From Pseudomonadota bacterium (GTDB taxonomy: Bacteria > Pseudomonadota > Gammaproteobacteria > Steroidobacterales > Steroidobacteraceae): a stretch of DNA of 58,104 nucleotides. The position numbers were made by a program, and so were the translations under genes. The notes below the pieces were generated by a model that was given only the letters and a program-made list of their open reading frames with translations, was not told the origin of the DNA and made no database searches. The DNA is taken from assembly GCA_025355245.1 (NCBI GenBank), contig JANXZZ010000179.1:1-58104 (forward strand), read 5' to 3'. Shown piece by piece: positions 36,399-44,838 of this stretch; positions within the stretch are counted from its first letter, which is position 1, and each line of letters opens with the position of its first letter.

Positions 36399-36507
36399 CC
36401 ACTAATTGGCAAACCCATTGAAAGATGGGGACGCAAAGCCACCGGTCTACGGGTAGCGGCGACGGACGACGTCGGCCGGCCTAGGGCAGCGGGGTTGCCG
36501 GCAGGGA
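36399..36507 (+). promoter_or_regulatory. Cyclic di-GMP-I riboswitch (GEMM-I) in the pilM leader
   Basis: The conserved core is all present in order. GGCAAA (36408-36413); hairpin CCCATT-GAAA-GATGGG (36414-36429) with the GAAA tetraloop; GGACGCAAAGCC (36429-36440); GGC/GCC closing pair. In the second arm TCTA (36446-36449) pairs with TAGG (36482-36485), a CGACG/CGTCG stem tops the arm, and GGCA-GCGGGG-TTGCC (36485-36499) is the tetraloop-receptor-side helix, where the Vibrio Vc2 form GGUA/UACC is replaced by GGCA/UGCC, a compensatory change. c-di-GMP binding should alter expression of pilMNOPQ. On- or off-type control is not readable. Confidence 0.92.
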
Positions 36508-36512
36508 TTCTT

Positions 36513-36534
36513 CGGGTTGGGCCAAGCCCACCCC
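36513..36534 (+). promoter_or_regulatory. Hairpin just after the riboswitch (possible expression platform)
   Basis: GGGTTGGGC (36514-36522), loop CAA, GCCCACCCC (36526-36534) form a GC-rich stem with one bulge, eight bases after the riboswitch. The bases that follow (CGCCCGTCGTTTGC) have only a short T-run, so it is at best a weak or factor-assisted terminator. It may compete with the riboswitch 3' helix. Another 250 bases of leader, including a CCGCAAGTTGCGG palindrome at 36608-36620, separate it from pilM. Confidence 0.4.
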
Positions 36535-36781
36535 GCCCGTCGTTTGCAACCCAACGCTGCTCAAGCCGACCCCTGTTGCTGCCGACAGTTCCCGAGACGG
36601 ATATGCCGCAAGTTGCGGTGCGTCGCGGATTTGCAGGCGTTCGACCGGGGTTTGGGGCTCGCGGGGGCGAAGCGTGAGCAGTCTCACGTTCCATTTAACA
36701 GTTTGTTGCTATAAAGTTGCTCGGGAATCCTAAAGCAGATCGGCGGCAAGGCTACTTAAGCTCTTGTATTAAAAAGGATTT

Positions 36782-37870
36782 ATGAAGCTTTCTTTGCCGC
36801 AAATGTCCTTCTCGCTGGGGCGCGCGAAACGCCCGCTGATCGGCTTGGACATCACCACCTCGTCCATAAAGCTCATTGAGCTTGTTATGGCCGGCAACCA
36901 GTATCGGGTCGAGGCTTACGCCGCCGAAGCGACCCCCCACAGCGCCATCAACGAGAAAGCGATCGTCGATGCCGAGGCCGTGGGCGAGGCCATCAAGCGC
37001 GCCGTCAAGCGCAGCGGCGCCCGCAGCAAGGAGGTCGCGCTCGCGATTTCCGGCGACGCCGCGATCACCAAGGTCATCCAGATGCCGCGGAGCCTTTCGG
37101 TTCGCGACCTCGAGACGCAGGTCGAGCTGCAGGCCGACCAGTACATTCCCTTCCCGATGGACGAGGTCAGCTACGACTTCGAGGTGATGGGTCCGTCCGA
37201 GAAAGATCCTGAAATGCAGGACGTTCTGCTGGTCGCCACCCGCACCGAAAACGTCGAGCAGCGCCAGGCAGCCGTCACCGCCGCCGGCCTCACTTCCAAG
37301 ATTGTCGACGTCGAGGCCTTCGCTCTCGAAAACGCCTGCCGGCTCCTGACCCACCAGATGGTTGACGGCGGCAACGAGCGCACGATCGCAGTCGTCGATT
37401 TCGGCGCCAGCACGACGACGTTCAGCGTGCTCAAGAACCTTCGCGTCATCTACACGCGCGACTTCGCCTTCGGCGGCCAGCAGCTGACCGAAGAAATCAT
37501 GCGCACCTACGGACTGTCGATGGAAGAGGCCGGTCGCGCCAAGAAGGAAGGCGGGCTGCCGTCCAACTTCCAGCCCGAAGTGCTCGACCCGTTCATCGAC
37601 GACATGACCCAACAGGTCAGCCGCAGCCTACAGTTCTACCTCGCCTCGGGCGGCGGACGCGAGCAGCCGGAGCAGATCCTGATCTGCGGCGGCTGCGCCA
37701 ACATCGCCGGCGTCGCGGACGTCATCGCGAGTCGCGTCGGCATCAGCGCCGAGCGCGGCGATCCTCTCGGTCAGATGAAATTGTCGTCAAAGGCTAAGGC
37801 GCAGGGTGTCAAGAAAGACGCGACGGCGCTGCTCATTGCCTGCGGCCTCGCCCTGCGGAGTTTCGACTGA
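36782..37870 (+). CDS. pilM: Type IV pilus assembly protein PilM
   Basis: A 362-residue actin-like cytoplasmic ATPase that joins the alignment subcomplex and recruits PilN. Actin-fold phosphate loops are IGLDITTSSIKLIEL (residues 20-34) and VVDFGASTTTFSVL; LICGGCANIAGV is the adenosine motif. AAGGA lies four bases before the ATG. It is the first gene of the operon behind the long GEMM-I leader and overlaps pilN by one base (TGATG). The 5' coding part is intact and the length is normal. Confidence 0.96.
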   Translation: MKLSLPQMSFSLGRAKRPLIGLDITTSSIKLIELVMAGNQYRVEAYAAEATPHSAINEKAIVDAEAVGEAIKRAVKRSGARSKEVALAISGDAAITKVIQMPRSLSVRDLETQVELQADQYIPFPMDEVSYDFEVMGPSEKDPEMQDVLLVATRTENVEQRQAAVTAAGLTSKIVDVEAFALENACRLLTHQMVDGGNERTIAVVDFGASTTTFSVLKNLRVIYTRDFAFGGQQLTEEIMRTYGLSMEEAGRAKKEGGLPSNFQPEVLDPFIDDMTQQVSRSLQFYLASGGGREQPEQILICGGCANIAGVADVIASRVGISAERGDPLGQMKLSSKAKAQGVKKDATALLIACGLALRSFD

Positions 37871-38472
37871 TGCCGCAAATTAACCTACTGCCTTGGCGGC
37901 AAATCCAGCGTGCGCAGCGCCAGAAGGATTTCGGTCTGCTCGCGCTCGGCGCATTGCTCGCGGCAGCCGCGGTCACCCTGTTGACGACCTGGGGCATCAC
38001 GAGCGCCATCGATCGCCAGCACGAGCGCAACGAGCTCCTGAAGCAGGAGATCTCCGAGCTCGACAAGCAGATCACCGAGATCCTCGGTCTCGAGGCACAG
38101 CGCGGACGGCTGGTGTCGCGAATGGAAATCATCGAGCGCCTGCAGCGCAGTCGCCCCGAAGTCGTGCACGTGTTCGACCAGCTGGCGCGAACGCTTCCGG
38201 ACGGCGTCTACCTGACCTCGGTCAAGCAGTCCGACAAGAAGCTCGAGCTCAAGGGCATAGCCCAGTCCTCGACGCGAGTGTCGACGCTGATGCGCAACAT
38301 CGAGGCCTCGCAGTGGTTGGCCGACCCGCAGCTGCAGGTCGTGGAAACCGCGAAGCAGGGCGGAAGCGGATCGGAGTTCACGTTGTTCGCAACCCAGAAG
38401 AGCGCGACTCCCGCCGAAGACGAAAACAAGCCGCAGCGCAAGAACCGCGCGGCAGGGGCGTCGGGCTCATGA
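37870..38472 (+). CDS. pilN: Type IV pilus assembly protein PilN
   Basis: A 200-residue single-pass inner-membrane protein. The N-terminal motif INLLPWR (residues 4-10), which docks into PilM, is perfect. One membrane helix lies at about 22-44. A coiled coil (ELLKQEISELDKQITEI) and a ferredoxin-like periplasmic domain that pairs with PilO follow. The C-terminal 25 residues are Lys/Ala-rich and not conserved. It overlaps pilM by one base and pilO by four. Confidence 0.95.
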   Translation: MPQINLLPWRQIQRAQRQKDFGLLALGALLAAAAVTLLTTWGITSAIDRQHERNELLKQEISELDKQITEILGLEAQRGRLVSRMEIIERLQRSRPEVVHVFDQLARTLPDGVYLTSVKQSDKKLELKGIAQSSTRVSTLMRNIEASQWLADPQLQVVETAKQGGSGSEFTLFATQKSATPAEDENKPQRKNRAAGASGS

Positions 38473-39128
38473 ACTTCATTGAAGAACTGAAAAATCTCGA
38501 CACGAAAGATGTCGGGCGCTGGCCGCTGCTGTTCCGGGCGATGGCGATCGGCGTGCTGTTCGTGGTCATGACGGCGGCGATGGTCTGGTTCGTGCCGATG
38601 CGGAGCTACATGCCGGACCTCGATGCCGCCAAGAAGCAGCAGGACGACCTGATGCAGACCTTCGACGAGCGGCAGCGCAAGGCCGCCAACGTCGATGCCT
38701 ACAAGGCGCAGCTCAAGGAAATGGAGCGCTCCTTCGGCGCGATGCTGCGCCAGTTGCCGGGCCGCACCGAAGTGCCGAGCCTGCTCGTCGACATATCACA
38801 GACCGGCCTCGCCGCGGGCTTGCAGGAAAAACTCTTCCAGCCCGCCCCCGAAGTAAGGAAGGATTTCTACGCGGAGCTGCCGATCAAGATCCGCCTGACC
38901 GGCTCATATCACGCCTTCGGGAATTTCGTCAGCGGCATCGCGGCCCTGCCGCGCATCGTGACGCTGCACGACATCACGATCACCCCGGAATCGAAGGAAG
39001 GCGGCCCCGACCGGCTGACGCTCGACGTCACCGCGAAGACCTACCGCTATCTCGATGAGCAGGAGACCGGTGCCCCCGAGAAGGGCAAGGGCGCCAAGCC
39101 CGCGGCCGCAGGCGGAGGTGCCGGCTAA
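38469..39128 (+). CDS. pilO: Type IV pilus assembly protein PilO
   Basis: A 219-residue inner-membrane protein that dimerises with PilN and links to PilP. The ATG at 38469 (MNFIEELKNLDTKDVG) gives the family N-terminus; upstream bases in this frame are the shadow of pilN. One membrane helix (about 26-46), a coiled coil (DAAKKQQDDLMQTFDERQRK) and a ferredoxin-like domain (LPIKIRLTGSYHAFGNFVSGIAALPRIVTL) follow. It overlaps the pilP start by one base. Confidence 0.95.
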   Translation: MNFIEELKNLDTKDVGRWPLLFRAMAIGVLFVVMTAAMVWFVPMRSYMPDLDAAKKQQDDLMQTFDERQRKAANVDAYKAQLKEMERSFGAMLRQLPGRTEVPSLLVDISQTGLAAGLQEKLFQPAPEVRKDFYAELPIKIRLTGSYHAFGNFVSGIAALPRIVTLHDITITPESKEGGPDRLTLDVTAKTYRYLDEQETGAPEKGKGAKPAAAGGGAG

Positions 39129-39652
39129 TGTCGCTCTCCATGCGCCGGATTCTCGCCGTCTTCCTTGCCACCGCGCTGCTCGGCACGCTCGCTGCGTGCG
39201 GTGGCGGGACCAACGAACTCAAGGCTGATCTCGAAGTGATGAAGAAGCGGCCGGGTGGCCGCATCGACCCCATCCCGGAGATCAAGCCCTACGAGTCCTT
39301 CGTCTACGACCCAAGCCAGCTGCGCTCGCCGTTCCAGCCGAGTGTGCCGGTCGTGGCGCCAGGCGCCGGCGGCGTGCGCCCGGATGCCCGCCGCAACCGC
39401 GAGTTCCTCGAAGGATTTTCGCTCGACACGTTGAAGATGGTGGGGACGCTTAAGCAGAGCGGACGGATCTACGGTCTCGTGCAGACGAAGGACGGCCTGA
39501 TCCACCGCGTATCGGTCGGAAACTACGTGGGCCAAAACGACGGCCACGTGAGCGCCGTGAACGATTCCAAGATCGCTGTCGTCGAGATCGTGCCGGATGG
39601 CCTGGGCGGATACATGGAACGCCAGGCTGCCATCACGCTCGGGACCAACTGA
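39128..39652 (+). CDS. pilP: Type IV pilus lipoprotein PilP
   Basis: A 174-residue inner-membrane lipoprotein that connects PilN/PilO to the PilQ secretin. The lipobox LAAC puts the acylated Cys at residue 24. An unstructured linker (about 25-75) is followed by a beta-sandwich HR domain (LDTLKMVGTLKQSGRIYGLVQT, then VGNYVGQNDGHV). The start at 39128 overlaps the pilO stop. It ends 20 bases before pilQ. Confidence 0.95.
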   Translation: MSLSMRRILAVFLATALLGTLAACGGGTNELKADLEVMKKRPGGRIDPIPEIKPYESFVYDPSQLRSPFQPSVPVVAPGAGGVRPDARRNREFLEGFSLDTLKMVGTLKQSGRIYGLVQTKDGLIHRVSVGNYVGQNDGHVSAVNDSKIAVVEIVPDGLGGYMERQAAITLGTN

Positions 39653-39672
39653 TTGTTACGGGGAGTGTGGGA

Positions 39673-41865
39673 ATGAATGCCAATATCGGGCCTGTTACCG
39701 TCGCGTCGCGCGCCACGAGCGCGGGCTTTGGTTTCGCAGCGCTCGCACTGCTCCTCGGGCTCGCGCCCGTCGGCGCCAGCTTCGCTCAAGCAACTGTCAA
39801 CCGACTGGAGTCGGTCGAGGTAACGACTCTGCCGGGCCAGCAGGTCCAGCTGAAGTTGCACACTTCGGGTCCGGCTCCGCAGCCGCTCTCGTTCACCATC
39901 GACAAGCCGGCGCGCATCTCGCTCGACTTGCCGGGCGTGACCCTCGCGCTGCCGAACCGCCGCATCGACGTGAAGTCGGGTGGCGTCGATAGCCTGGTCG
40001 CCGGCGAAGGCAGCGGCCGCACGCGCGTGGTCCTCAACATGGACGCGATGGCGCCCTACGACACCCGCGTCGATGGCGACACGATCATCGTCACGGTCGG
40101 CCAGAACCGCAGCGGTGCGAGCGTGCCGGTCTCGACAGGCACGGTCGCCGCCGCTCCGAGCGCGGACGCCGCGGCCACCGCGGGCGATCGCAAGATTTCC
40201 GGCATCGACTTTCGCCGCGCCGCCGATGGCACCGGCCGCCTGACCGTTGCTCTCACTGACCCGCGCACGCCTGTCAATGTGCGCCAGGAAGGCCAGCAGG
40301 TCGTCGTCGACTTCGTCGGCGCCAAGATTGGTCCCGATCTCGTGAAGCGCTATGACGTGGTCGACTTCGCGACCCCGGTGACTTTCGTCGACGCGTTGCG
40401 CGTCGATGGCAGTTCGCGCCTCGTCGTCAACGCACAGGGCGACTTCGAGCAGCTCGCGTACCAGACGGACAACCAGTACGTCATCGAGGTGCGTGCCTCC
40501 ACCGCTTCGAAGGGCAAGATTGCCGAGGAGAAGAAGGAATACACCGGCGAGCGCCTGACGCTCAACTTCCAGGACATCGACGTGCGCGCCGTGCTGCAGC
40601 TGCTCGCCGATACCAGCGGCCAGAACATCGTGGTCAGCGACTCGGTGCAGGGCGGCGTGACGCTGCGGCTGCAGAACGTGCCGTGGGACCAGGCGCTCGA
40701 CATCGTGATGCGCACCAAGGGCCTCGCGATGCGCCGCCGTGACAACGTGATCCTGGTGGGTCCGACCGAGGAACTCGCCAGCCGCGAGAAGGCGGAGCTC
40801 CAGGCTCGCAAGGAAGTCGAGGAACTCGCACCGCTGCGCACCGAGTACCTGCAGGTCAACTACGCCAAGGCCTCCGACCTCGCCCTGCTGATCAAGGGCA
40901 AGGCCGGCAACTCGCTGATCTCGACGCGCGGCAGCGTCGCGATCGACGACCGCACGAATACGCTCCTCTTGCAGGACACGGCCGATCGCCTCGCCGACAT
41001 CCGCCGGCTGGTCACGACGCTCGACATCCCGATCCGGCAGGTGCTGATCGAGTCGCGTATCGTGATCGTGAACGACGACTTCACGCGCCAGCTCGGCGTC
41101 CAGCTCGGCACGACCGACGTTCGCGCGAGGGGCAACAGCGGCCTGGTCGCGATCTCGGGCACGGCCGCGTCGAACAACACGATTGTGAGCTCGGCGCTGA
41201 CCAACCTGCAGAGCACGGGTTCTGCTTTCCCGGTCTCGATCCCGACCGGCACGTCGAACTACCAGAGCCGCTACAACGTCTCGCTGCCGGTCGCGAATCC
41301 GGCCGGGTCGATCGCGCTCTCGGTGCTGAGCGGCAACTTCCTCGTCGACCTCGAGCTCTCCGCTGCGCAGGCGGAAGGCCGCGGCGAGATCGTCTCCGCG
41401 CCGCGCCTGATCACTTCGAACCAGAAAGAGGCCTCGATCGAGCAGGGTGTCGAGATTCCCTACCAGGAATCCTCGGGCTCGGGCGCGACGACGACTCAGT
41501 TCAAGAAGGCGGTCCTGTCGCTCAAGGTCAAGCCGCAGATCACTCCTGACAACCGCGTGATCCTCGACCTCTCGGTCTCCGACGACAGCGTCGGCCAGGT
41601 GGTGCAGAGCGCGACCGGCGGCACGGTGCCGTCGATCGACACGCGCGCCATCACGACGCAGGTGCTGGTCAACGACGGTCAGACCGTCGTGCTCGGCGGC
41701 ATCATGGAAACGACGCGCAGCACGAGTGACAAAAAGGTTCCGTTCCTTGGCGACATTCCGCTGCTCGGCTACCTGTTCAAGACCACGACCAAGACGAACA
41801 ACAAAGACGAGCTCCTGATCTTCGTTACGCCGAAGATTCTGCGCGAGGGAAGCAACCTGTACTGA
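39673..41865 (+). CDS. pilQ: Type IV pilus secretin PilQ
   Basis: A 730-residue outer-membrane channel through which the pilus emerges. The ATG at 39673 is preferred to GTG 39667 because GGGGAG sits 8-9 bases before it. A signal peptide (about 1-38) is followed by two peptidoglycan-binding AMIN domains, an STN/N0 domain (LNFQDIDVRAVLQLLADTSG), an N1 domain and the secretin core (GRGEIVSAPRLITSNQKEASIEQG, then VLGGIMETTRS). The final lipid-anchoring tail is short. It is followed 42 bases on by an Ig-repeat lipoprotein gene. Confidence 0.97.
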   Translation: MNANIGPVTVASRATSAGFGFAALALLLGLAPVGASFAQATVNRLESVEVTTLPGQQVQLKLHTSGPAPQPLSFTIDKPARISLDLPGVTLALPNRRIDVKSGGVDSLVAGEGSGRTRVVLNMDAMAPYDTRVDGDTIIVTVGQNRSGASVPVSTGTVAAAPSADAAATAGDRKISGIDFRRAADGTGRLTVALTDPRTPVNVRQEGQQVVVDFVGAKIGPDLVKRYDVVDFATPVTFVDALRVDGSSRLVVNAQGDFEQLAYQTDNQYVIEVRASTASKGKIAEEKKEYTGERLTLNFQDIDVRAVLQLLADTSGQNIVVSDSVQGGVTLRLQNVPWDQALDIVMRTKGLAMRRRDNVILVGPTEELASREKAELQARKEVEELAPLRTEYLQVNYAKASDLALLIKGKAGNSLISTRGSVAIDDRTNTLLLQDTADRLADIRRLVTTLDIPIRQVLIESRIVIVNDDFTRQLGVQLGTTDVRARGNSGLVAISGTAASNNTIVSSALTNLQSTGSAFPVSIPTGTSNYQSRYNVSLPVANPAGSIALSVLSGNFLVDLELSAAQAEGRGEIVSAPRLITSNQKEASIEQGVEIPYQESSGSGATTTQFKKAVLSLKVKPQITPDNRVILDLSVSDDSVGQVVQSATGGTVPSIDTRAITTQVLVNDGQTVVLGGIMETTRSTSDKKVPFLGDIPLLGYLFKTTTKTNNKDELLIFVTPKILREGSNLY

Positions 41866-41907
41866 CGCCTTTGCGGGAAGCAGATGCGAACACGATTTGG
41901 AGGACGG

Positions 41908-44073
41908 ATGAAGATTCTGAAATGTCTTAGTGGAATTGTTGCTGCCAGCTTGGTCCTCGCGGGCTGCGGCGGCGGCAGCACGCTCACCGGTGGTACCGGC
42001 GGCGGTGGCGGAAATTCGACCGTCGCGTCGGTGGCCGTAAAGGCGACGCCGGCCACGGTCGCCGCTGACGGCAGCACGAGCTCGGCCATCACCGCGACTG
42101 TTCTCGACGCGAACAACGCCGGCGTCGTCGGCGCAACCGTTACCTTCGGTAGCTCGGCTGGCGGTGCGGTTGCGGTGGTCAGTGGTACCACCAACGCGAC
42201 CGGAATCGCGACGGCGACGCTCTCCAACGTGTCGGCCGCGGCCGGCACGAATATCACCGTGTCCGCTCTGGCAAGTGGCGTCAAAGGCTCGACGACGGTC
42301 GGCGTAGTGGCGGTCCAGCAGTCGCTCAGCCTTGAGACCGACCTGCCGCAGATTCCCTCCGACGCCTCGAAGTCCGCGAACATATCGGCGCTGCTGCGCG
42401 ATGCGAACAACAACGCACTTGCGGGCGTAACCGTCACCTTCTCGGCGACGACCGGCGTGCTCACCGTCACCCAGGCCGTGACCGACGCGAACGGGCTCGC
42501 GAAGGCGACGCTGAGCGCGGGCAACGATCCGACCAACCGCACGATTACCGTCACGGCCATGGCCGGCAACTCGACCGCGACGCTGCCGGTCAGCGTGTCG
42601 GGCACGACCCTGACACTGACGGGCCCCGCGAACCTCGTTCTCGGCAACGTCGGCGCGTATAGCGTCGTCCTGACGAATTCCGCGGGCCAGGGCATCCCCA
42701 ACGCGGCCGTCACCTTGAGTTCCAGCAGCGGCAACACGTTGACGCCCGCGTCTCTGATGACCGACGCAAGCGGTCACGGGACCTTTACCGTGACCGCGAC
42801 CAAGGGCGGCAACGATTCGATTACTGTCGCGACGGACGGACTTACCCAGAGCGTGACGGTAGCGATCAGCACGCAGAGCTTCAACATCACGGCGCCGGCC
42901 AACAACGCGGTCGTGCACCTCGGCGTCTCGCAGAACGTGACCGTCACGTGGCTCAACAACGGAGCGCCCGTGGTCGGAGCGGCCATCACCTTCGCGGCAA
43001 CCCGCGGGACACTGGTGCCGACGACCCCGGTGGTGACTGACGCGAGCGGGACGGCGACCGTTGCGATCAGTTCGACGGTCGCGGGACCCTCGATCGTGGC
43101 CGCGAGCGCCACGGGCGTGTCGGCGCAGATCACTCTTGACTTCGTCGCGCAGGTCCCGAGTCAGATCTCGGTGCAGGCTGGCCCCGCCTCAGTCGCCGTC
43201 CAGGGCCAGAGCACGATCACGGCGCTGGTGCGGGATGCGGCGAACAACCTCGTCGAAGGTGCGACCGTCGACTTCCAGGTGCTCACCGATCCAACCAACG
43301 GCGGCATGTCGGTCGCCTCGGCGGTCACGGACGCGCAGGGGCGCGCCCAGACCATCTACACGGCCGGCAACTCGAGCAGCGGTGCCAACGGCGTCTCGAT
43401 ATCGGCGACCGTCGCCGCGACTGCGATCACCGCCAAGACTTCCCTGACTGTCGGTGGCCAGACGGTGTTCCTGTCGCTGGGTACCGGCAACCAGATTGAC
43501 GTGGGCCAGGGCGTGGCGATCTACCAGATCACCTACACCGTGTTTGCGGTCGACAGCCAAGGCGCCGCCCTCTCGAACGTACCGGTAACCTTGTCCGTGC
43601 TCCCGGTGGGCTATGGCAAGGGAGTGATGGGACCGTTGGTCTGCGTGACCAACTGGGTGGCGCAGTACGCCGTCCTGCCGGGCGACACGGACATCATCGA
43701 CGGAGTCTTCTGCAAGAACGAAGACTCCGACTACACGGGCAACATCAACTCGCTCGGCGTTGTCGGAGGCATTCCGGTCAAGGACTACAACGACAACGGC
43801 AAGCTCGATCCTGGCAACGTTGCGGTCGTCAACCCGAGCTCCGGCATGACGAATGCCTCGGGCAGGCTCGACGTCACGATCACCTATCCTCGCGACCATG
43901 CCTACTGGCTCGAGGTGATGCTTGTCGCCTCGACCACGGTGCAGGGCACGCAGAGCAGCACGAGTGCGAAGTTCGTCCTGCAGGGCGCGGTGGCGGACTA
44001 CGCGTGTTCTATCGGGCCGCCGGGTCCGGTGAGCCCGTATGGCACTGCGAAGCCATGCGCGAATCCAAACTGA
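41908..44073 (+). CDS. Large Ig-like (Big-1/invasin-type) repeat lipoprotein
   Basis: A 721-residue surface or periplasmic protein. The lipobox LAGC puts the acylated Cys at residue 20, followed by a Gly/Ser linker. Five Ig-like repeats of about 95 residues cover 40-525; each has the pattern (I/L)xAxVxDAxNNxxxGxxVTF and VTDAxGxAxxT. The C-terminal 190 residues hold Cys pairs and a Ca-loop-like DYNDNGKLDPG. GGAGGA precedes the ATG at 41908. Repeats like these form rods in adhesins. It follows pilQ by 42 bases and precedes a GC-rich hairpin, so it is probably in the pil operon and under the same riboswitch. Its partner is unknown. Confidence 0.85.
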   Translation: MKILKCLSGIVAASLVLAGCGGGSTLTGGTGGGGGNSTVASVAVKATPATVAADGSTSSAITATVLDANNAGVVGATVTFGSSAGGAVAVVSGTTNATGIATATLSNVSAAAGTNITVSALASGVKGSTTVGVVAVQQSLSLETDLPQIPSDASKSANISALLRDANNNALAGVTVTFSATTGVLTVTQAVTDANGLAKATLSAGNDPTNRTITVTAMAGNSTATLPVSVSGTTLTLTGPANLVLGNVGAYSVVLTNSAGQGIPNAAVTLSSSSGNTLTPASLMTDASGHGTFTVTATKGGNDSITVATDGLTQSVTVAISTQSFNITAPANNAVVHLGVSQNVTVTWLNNGAPVVGAAITFAATRGTLVPTTPVVTDASGTATVAISSTVAGPSIVAASATGVSAQITLDFVAQVPSQISVQAGPASVAVQGQSTITALVRDAANNLVEGATVDFQVLTDPTNGGMSVASAVTDAQGRAQTIYTAGNSSSGANGVSISATVAATAITAKTSLTVGGQTVFLSLGTGNQIDVGQGVAIYQITYTVFAVDSQGAALSNVPVTLSVLPVGYGKGVMGPLVCVTNWVAQYAVLPGDTDIIDGVFCKNEDSDYTGNINSLGVVGGIPVKDYNDNGKLDPGNVAVVNPSSGMTNASGRLDVTITYPRDHAYWLEVMLVASTTVQGTQSSTSAKFVLQGAVADYACSIGPPGPVSPYGTAKPCANPN

Positions 44074-44096
44074 GGACAGCTCAGGTTTGATCGCCG

Positions 44097-44122
44097 GAGC
44101 GGCCGCCTTCGGGCGGCCGCTC
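44097..44122 (+). terminator. Terminator-like hairpin after the pil operon
   Basis: A perfect 11-bp stem GAGCGGCCGCC / GGCGGCCGCTC with a stable TTCG tetraloop lies 24 bases after the Ig-repeat gene. Only a weak T-rich tail (TCGTTTGG) follows, so termination may be partial, with aroK 32 bases on. Confidence 0.65.
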
Positions 44123-44153
44123 TCGTTTGGCGCGCTCGATTACACTGGCGCCG

Positions 44154-44717
44154 ATGAACGAGTTACCGCGACACGCAGCGCACGAGCCCAGCACGCGGCT
44201 GGCCAGCGTCTTCCTGATCGGCCCGATGGGATCGGGAAAGTCGGCCGTCGGACGCGCGCTCGCGCGGCTGTGCGGGCGCAGCTTCGTCGACAGTGATGCC
44301 GAGATTGAACGTCGCACCGGCGTCGACATCAATTTCATCTTCGAGAAGGAAGGCGAGCCCGGCTTCCGGGTTCGCGAACGCGAGGCGATCGACGAGCTGA
44401 CGCGGCGTCCCGGCATCGTGCTTGCGACCGGGGGCGGTGCCGTGCTCCTCCCCGAGAATCGCGCGGTGCTCGCAACGCGCGGCATCAGCGTCTACCTCGA
44501 GGCCTCTGTCCAGCAGCAGGTCGAGCGGACCCGCCACGGGCGGCACCGGCCGCTGCTACTCGACCAGGACCCGGTCGTGCGCCTCACGGAGCTCATGACG
44601 GTCCGCGAGCCGCTGTACCGCGAGGTCGCGGCGTTCACGGTGCCGACCGACCGCCGCAAAGTCCAGCTCGTGGCCGAGCAGATCGCGGCCGAGCTCGAGC
44701 GCCGCTCGCAGGAATAA
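44154..44717 (+). CDS. aroK: Shikimate kinase AroK
   Basis: A 187-residue enzyme that phosphorylates shikimate on the way to chorismate. The P-loop is GPMGSGKSAVG. The shikimate-binding residues sit in DSDAEIERRTGVDI and the ATGGGAVLL loop, with the lid RTRHGRHRPLL. ATG at 44154 is preferred over 44127, which would add nine residues that lie in the promoter zone. Normally aroB follows directly; here a response-regulator gene and a terminator intervene. Confidence 0.95.
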   Translation: MNELPRHAAHEPSTRLASVFLIGPMGSGKSAVGRALARLCGRSFVDSDAEIERRTGVDINFIFEKEGEPGFRVREREAIDELTRRPGIVLATGGGAVLLPENRAVLATRGISVYLEASVQQQVERTRHGRHRPLLLDQDPVVRLTELMTVREPLYREVAAFTVPTDRRKVQLVAEQIAAELERRSQE

Positions 44718-44728
44718 GGCTGGTTGCT

Positions 44729-44744
44729 CCGAGTCCTGACTCGG
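44729..44744 (+). terminator. Short hairpin after aroK
   Basis: CCGAGT (44729-44734), loop CCTG, ACTCGG (44739-44744) is a perfect 6-bp stem, 12 bases after the aroK stop, without a clear T-run. It may protect the 3' end or pause RNA polymerase ahead of the better terminator at 44794. Confidence 0.35.
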
Positions 44745-44793
44745 GGAATCCCTCATTGAGGTAGCGCTCTACCGCCCCGAACAATGGCGGCCG

Positions 44794-44811
44794 GGGCGCT
44801 TGCGCCCTTTT
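44794..44811 (+). terminator. Intrinsic terminator between aroK and the response regulator
   Basis: GGGCGC (44794-44799), loop TT, GCGCCC (44802-44807) then TTTT. It lies 28 bases before the GTG of the response regulator, so it either ends aroK transcription or acts in the leader of the regulator. Confidence 0.6.
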
Positions 44812-44838
44812 CCATTGTTTCCCTCTCCCGGAGTTGCC

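Noticed and set aside
39523-42918. A 1131-codon open frame on the minus strand opposite pilP, pilQ and the Ig-repeat gene
   Set aside because: It runs across several real genes and is highly charged and low complexity, typical of a shadow frame.
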